Notes under the pieces: model-generated
Told to the model about the DNA's origin: nothing
What the model saw: the letters and a program-made list of their open reading frames with translations, nothing else
Database searches by the model: none
Source: Deltaproteobacteria bacterium
GTDB lineage: Bacteria; Desulfobacterota; Desulfobaccia; Desulfobaccales; 0-14-0-80-60-11
Assembly: GCA_016875015.1 (NCBI GenBank)
Contig: VGSJ01000028.1
Span: 1 to 32,416, forward strand
Length of the DNA: 32,416 nucleotides
Direction of reading: 5' to 3'
Made by a program: the position numbers and the translations under genes
Shown: piece by piece, positions 29,309-32,416 of the stretch
Layout: each line of letters starts with the position of its first letter
Position numbering within the stretch: the stretch's first letter is position 1

Positions 29309-29731
29309 CTATTGCCAGCCGATAACCTCGTAGCCTTTCTCTTTGAGGCATTGGTCCACAAATTGCCGCGGCACCGGGTCCAGATCCCGGGAACCGAAGA
29401 TTCCCCGGATAAGGCCGCCGGCGCCGCCCCCGGCCGCGCCCATGGCTGCGCCCGCTCCGGCCCGGCCCGCAACCGCGCCCACGGCCGCGCCTACGGCGGC
29501 TCCGGCTGCGGCCCCCACCGCGGTGTTCCCGGCGACCTTGCCTTCTGGATTGCCGGCATATCCCGCCGCGGCGGCCTTCTGGAGGCAGTCATCAATATCC
29601 TGCTGGGCCGCCGCCGCGCCCACGGCCTCGAGTTGCGCATTGGGATAGAGAACGGGGCGTTTGGCCGCACATGCCAGGGTTGACACCACGACGCCGCCCG
29701 CCAGCAAGACTCTCAACAAGTCTTTGATCAT
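29309..29731 (-). CDS. glycine zipper-containing lipoprotein
   Basis: MIKDLLRVLLAGGVVVSTLACAAKRP lipobox; AVGAAAGAAVGAAVGAVAGRAGAGAAMGAAGG glycine zipper. Confidence 0.8.
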   Translation of the reverse strand: MIKDLLRVLLAGGVVVSTLACAAKRPVLYPNAQLEAVGAAAAQQDIDDCLQKAAAAGYAGNPEGKVAGNTAVGAAAGAAVGAAVGAVAGRAGAGAAMGAAGGGAGGLIRGIFGSRDLDPVPRQFVDQCLKEKGYEVIGWQ

Positions 29732-29793
29732 GTGAAACTCCTTAATGGCCTGTCTTAAAACGTTCTTTCGCAGACGCTGCGCACCATTTCACC

Positions 29794-29846
29794 GGTGGCG
29801 GGCACGGAGGCCCGCCCCACCGAACTTTTCATGCTTTACGGGTGGA
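29794..29846. repeat. dispersed repeat, inverted copy of 20455-20506
   Basis: Reverse complement ccacccgtaaagcatgaaaagttcggtggggcgggcctccgtgcccgccacc. Confidence 0.75.
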
Positions 29847-30163
29847 CCGGAAAGCTCAGGCGCGACTGTGGCGTATCCATAAGCATATCACAAGAAGAAG
29901 GGGGAGAAAAAGGGGTTGGCGCCTGGACAACCTCTGGCTATAATTATTAGTTAGAGCTTGGCGTTTACTTTTCCACCGGAAGGATTTGGTCCCCCTTTAG
30001 GGTTTGCAGCCCTGTTAATAAAATGGACCAAATGTTCACGTTATTAAACATGAGAGTAATAATTCAATCAAGTTATTTATTGTAAAATCAAGCAGATATA
30101 TGATATGGTATTGAACTTGCATAAAATTAATCAGAAGAAATACTTTCTGGACCGGGAGGCCCT

Positions 30164-30310
30164 ATGCTCAGGAAACCCATGGAAATTCTGCATACCTTAA
30201 TGACGAACCAGATGTTCATTTTTGCCGTGGCCATCGTGTTGTTTCTGCTGGTGATCACCCTTTCGGATCCAGGCAAGAGCGAAGCAGTGAGTGGGGAATT
30301 CTGGATTTAG
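30164..30310 (+). CDS. small single-TM membrane protein (48 aa; not in ORF track)
   Basis: GGGAGGCCCT-ATG; MLRKPMEILHTLMTNQMFIFAVAIVLFLLVITLSDPGKSEAVSGEFWI*. Confidence 0.6.
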   Translation: MLRKPMEILHTLMTNQMFIFAVAIVLFLLVITLSDPGKSEAVSGEFWI

Positions 30311-30642
30311 ATAATTCAGGCCATTTCCCGGGCTGACCCAACCGCCGCCAGCCCTGAAGACCTGCTCCGGGGTGCTTCGCCCGGCGATCAACTCCCTCTT
30401 TCTTAGAGTTCCGGGAAACCGGTCCCGGCGGCAAAGCGCCTGCTGGGGAAATTTGCTGTCCTCCCGTCCGCCGCCGCCGAAAGGTCCGGCGGGGTCCTCA
30501 TCTCCTGCCGCTATCCGCCGCTTTATAAAAAATAAAAAATAAAAAACTCGCCTGAAAATTGTCGCACCTTTGGGAGCATTTCAGGGGTCCCGTCCGTGTC
30601 GTGCCTCAATACCCTCCCGGGATCGGGGATTTTTTTCACTTA

Positions 30643-30656
30643 TTGACTTAGGTCAT
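30643..30656. promoter_or_regulatory. candidate CRP/FNR-family (HcpR-like) site
   Basis: TTGAC-TTAG-GTCAT upstream of the ferredoxin gene. Confidence 0.5.
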
Positions 30657-30767
30657 AGTGCTGACAATCTTAATGAGTAAAATATAATGAACGAAATAAA
30701 GCAAAGCCGGTTAACCCGGAATATCTCGGTTACAACCGACACTAAAGGCAACCAAGGAAGCTGGGTC

Positions 30768-31505
30768 ATGGGAAAAAGGCAAATCATTCAGATAGATCAG
30801 GACAAGTGTGACGGTTGCGGGATGTGCGTGCCGTCGTGCGCCGAAGGGGCCATTCAAATCGTCGACGGCAAGGCGCAGCTGCTGGCAGACCGTTATTGTG
30901 ACGGCCTGGGAGCCTGCCTGGGGGAGTGTCCCCAGGGAGCTTTGATCATTGAAGAACGGGAAGCGGAAGAGTTTGTGGGGCCGGCCCCCGGGGCCCCGCA
31001 TCCGGAAGCGCCGCCTCCGTCCCCGGCCCCGCCGGGAGAAGGGTTCGTGTGCCCCGGGAGCCGCATGCAGCAATTTCAGCCGGGCACTCATGAAAAAGCG
31101 CCGACTCCGGGGGGGGCCTCGGCGTTGGGCCACTGGCCCATAAAACTGCGCCTGGTGGCGCCCCAGGCCCCCTTTCTCAAAGGGGCCAGCCTTCTGGTGG
31201 CGGCCGACTGCGCGCCCTTTGCCGCCGGGGATTTTCACTCCCGCTACCTGGAAGGCAAAGCGCTGCTGTGCAGCTGCCCCAAATTCGACGATGTCCCGGA
31301 GGCCGTGGCCAAACTCACCGCCATTTTGCAGCAGAACGACATCAAGGAGATCACCATTGTCAATATGGAAGTGCCGTGCTGTTTCGGGTTGGTGCAGATC
31401 GTCCGCCAGGCCCTGGCGGCTTCGGGCCAGAGCCTGCCGGTGACCATCAGTACCCTGGGGACCGCCGGACAGGTCCTCCAACAGCAGAAAATCAAGGGAA
31501 GATGA
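30768..31505 (+). CDS. 4Fe-4S ferredoxin-domain protein (Hcp-associated type)
   Basis: CDGCGMCVPSCAEGAI and CDGLGACLGECPQGAL clusters; AAGGAAG RBS before MGKRQIIQIDQDKCDGCG. Confidence 0.88.
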   Translation: MGKRQIIQIDQDKCDGCGMCVPSCAEGAIQIVDGKAQLLADRYCDGLGACLGECPQGALIIEEREAEEFVGPAPGAPHPEAPPPSPAPPGEGFVCPGSRMQQFQPGTHEKAPTPGGASALGHWPIKLRLVAPQAPFLKGASLLVAADCAPFAAGDFHSRYLEGKALLCSCPKFDDVPEAVAKLTAILQQNDIKEITIVNMEVPCCFGLVQIVRQALAASGQSLPVTISTLGTAGQVLQQQKIKGR

Positions 31506-31512
31506 GGTTGCC

Positions 31513-32142
31513 ATGGAACAGATGAAATGCCCTGGCCAGGATACGCGCTTTTGGAAGCCCGACGATATCTTTGTGACGGAATGCCCCAAATGCGGGGCGG
31601 AAATCGAGTTCTTCAAGGACGACGCCCGGCGCCGCTGCGCCTGGTGCGGGCACATGTTCTACAATCCCAAGATCGAACTGGGGTGCGCCGAATGGTGCCA
31701 ATACGCCGAAAAATGCGTGCCGGACCTGGTGAGGGCCAAAAAAGCGGCCCAGAACTTTAAAGAGCTGCTCTCCGAGATGGCCAAGTCCCATCTAACCGGA
31801 GACCCGGCAGCCTGGGACCGGACCGCCAAAGGCGCAGCCTACGCCCAGGATCTGCTCAAGGCCGAAGGGGGCGACCCCAAGGTGGTCCTGGCCGCGGTGC
31901 TGCTCCATCGGGTTTCGCCGGACAAGGCCCGGGAGTTTCTGGCGGAACTGGAAACGGAACCGGAGATCGTTGAGGCCGTATTGGAGTTGCTGGCCGGCCG
32001 GGGCGCCGAGCGGGACCTGAACTGGCAGCTCTATAAGGATGTCCTGGCCCTGCTGGAGGAGAAAGGAGGACCCCCTCCGCAGTTCGCCACGCGCACCGCC
32101 CAGCGCCTGGCGGAGGAGGGCAAAGAGTCGGGAGAAGAGTGA
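31513..32142 (+). CDS. zinc-ribbon plus HD-like (AAVLLH) protein
   Basis: CPKCGAEIEFFKDDARRRCAWCGHMFYNPKIELGCAEWC; VVLAAVLLHRV; directly downstream of the ferredoxin. Confidence 0.75.
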   Translation: MEQMKCPGQDTRFWKPDDIFVTECPKCGAEIEFFKDDARRRCAWCGHMFYNPKIELGCAEWCQYAEKCVPDLVRAKKAAQNFKELLSEMAKSHLTGDPAAWDRTAKGAAYAQDLLKAEGGDPKVVLAAVLLHRVSPDKAREFLAELETEPEIVEAVLELLAGRGAERDLNWQLYKDVLALLEEKGGPPPQFATRTAQRLAEEGKESGEE

Positions 32143-32166
32143 CATTAGGGACAGACACAGTTTTAA

Positions 32167-32231
32167 CCGCGGCTTAACAGCCGGGTTCGGGATGGACGGG
32201 TGGGACTCCTGCGGCATGGCCACCGTGCCCC
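32167..32231 (-). pseudogene. 5S rRNA fragment (5' half)
   Basis: Reverse complement GGTGGCCATGCCGCAGGAGTCCCACCCGTCCATCCCGAACCCGGCTGTTAAGCCGCGG matches 5S rRNA; the expected GCGCCGATGGTA... half is absent. Confidence 0.65.
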
Positions 32232-32289
32232 AATTAAAACCTACGATAGGCTTTGCTGCGAGGTTCAAGAGAAAATACCTGGATCGTAA

Positions 32290-32416
32290 ATCGACATAGG
32301 TAGGCCCTTGCGGGCTTTCCCTGTCACACCACCGGGCGTACGGGTCCGTACCCGGCGGTTCGGATGGTTAAGCTATCTTTCTGGTGCTAAAGTTGGGAGG
32401 CCAAGCGAGATAAAAT
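32290..32416 (-). mobile_element. group II intron, 3' end (domains V-VI), continuing past right edge
   Basis: Reverse complement ACCGCCGGG-UACG-GACC-CGUA-CG-CCCGGUGGU (32328-32359): 9-bp stem, 2-nt 3' bulge, upper stem, tetraloop, as in domain V; followed by a domain VI-like hairpin GCCCGCAAGGGC and CUACCUAU. Confidence 0.6.

Noticed and set aside
32039-32299. 86-aa plus-strand ORF
   Set aside because: Overlaps the HD-like gene and the 5S rRNA fragment.

Overview
Window from a deltaproteobacterium-like (Desulfo-type) genome, inferred from gene content and codon style. Housekeeping and stress genes: Lon, Hsp20, AcpS, KatG, a Fur/PerR regulator, an ECF sigma/anti-sigma/Spy-like cluster, GH15, GT2, a PfkB kinase, a tRNA-Leu, and a ferredoxin gene with a possible HcpR site. 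Intergenic regions are rich in repeats. The most notable item is a selenoprotein gene missed by the ORF track (28743..28967). It is a glutaredoxin-like protein with an in-frame UGA at the redox-motif position (GKQA-U-PFT) and a possible second UGA three codons before the next stop. It is the last gene of a tightly overlapping four-gene operon: a cNMP-binding/Cys-less rhodanese/MauE-DoxX fusion, a lipoprotein, an AMIN-domain protein and the selenoprotein. Other observations: a nested MITE-like element with 10-bp target duplication inside a palindromic repeat; several gene remnants (DUF5615 toxin N-terminus, catalase N-terminus ahead of katG, class II photolyase cut at a repeat, MFS C-terminus); a tRNA-Asn 3' remnant; a truncated 5S rRNA; and the 3' end (domain V) of a group II intron at the right edge. 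All calls come from reading the sequence by eye; no searches or folding were run.
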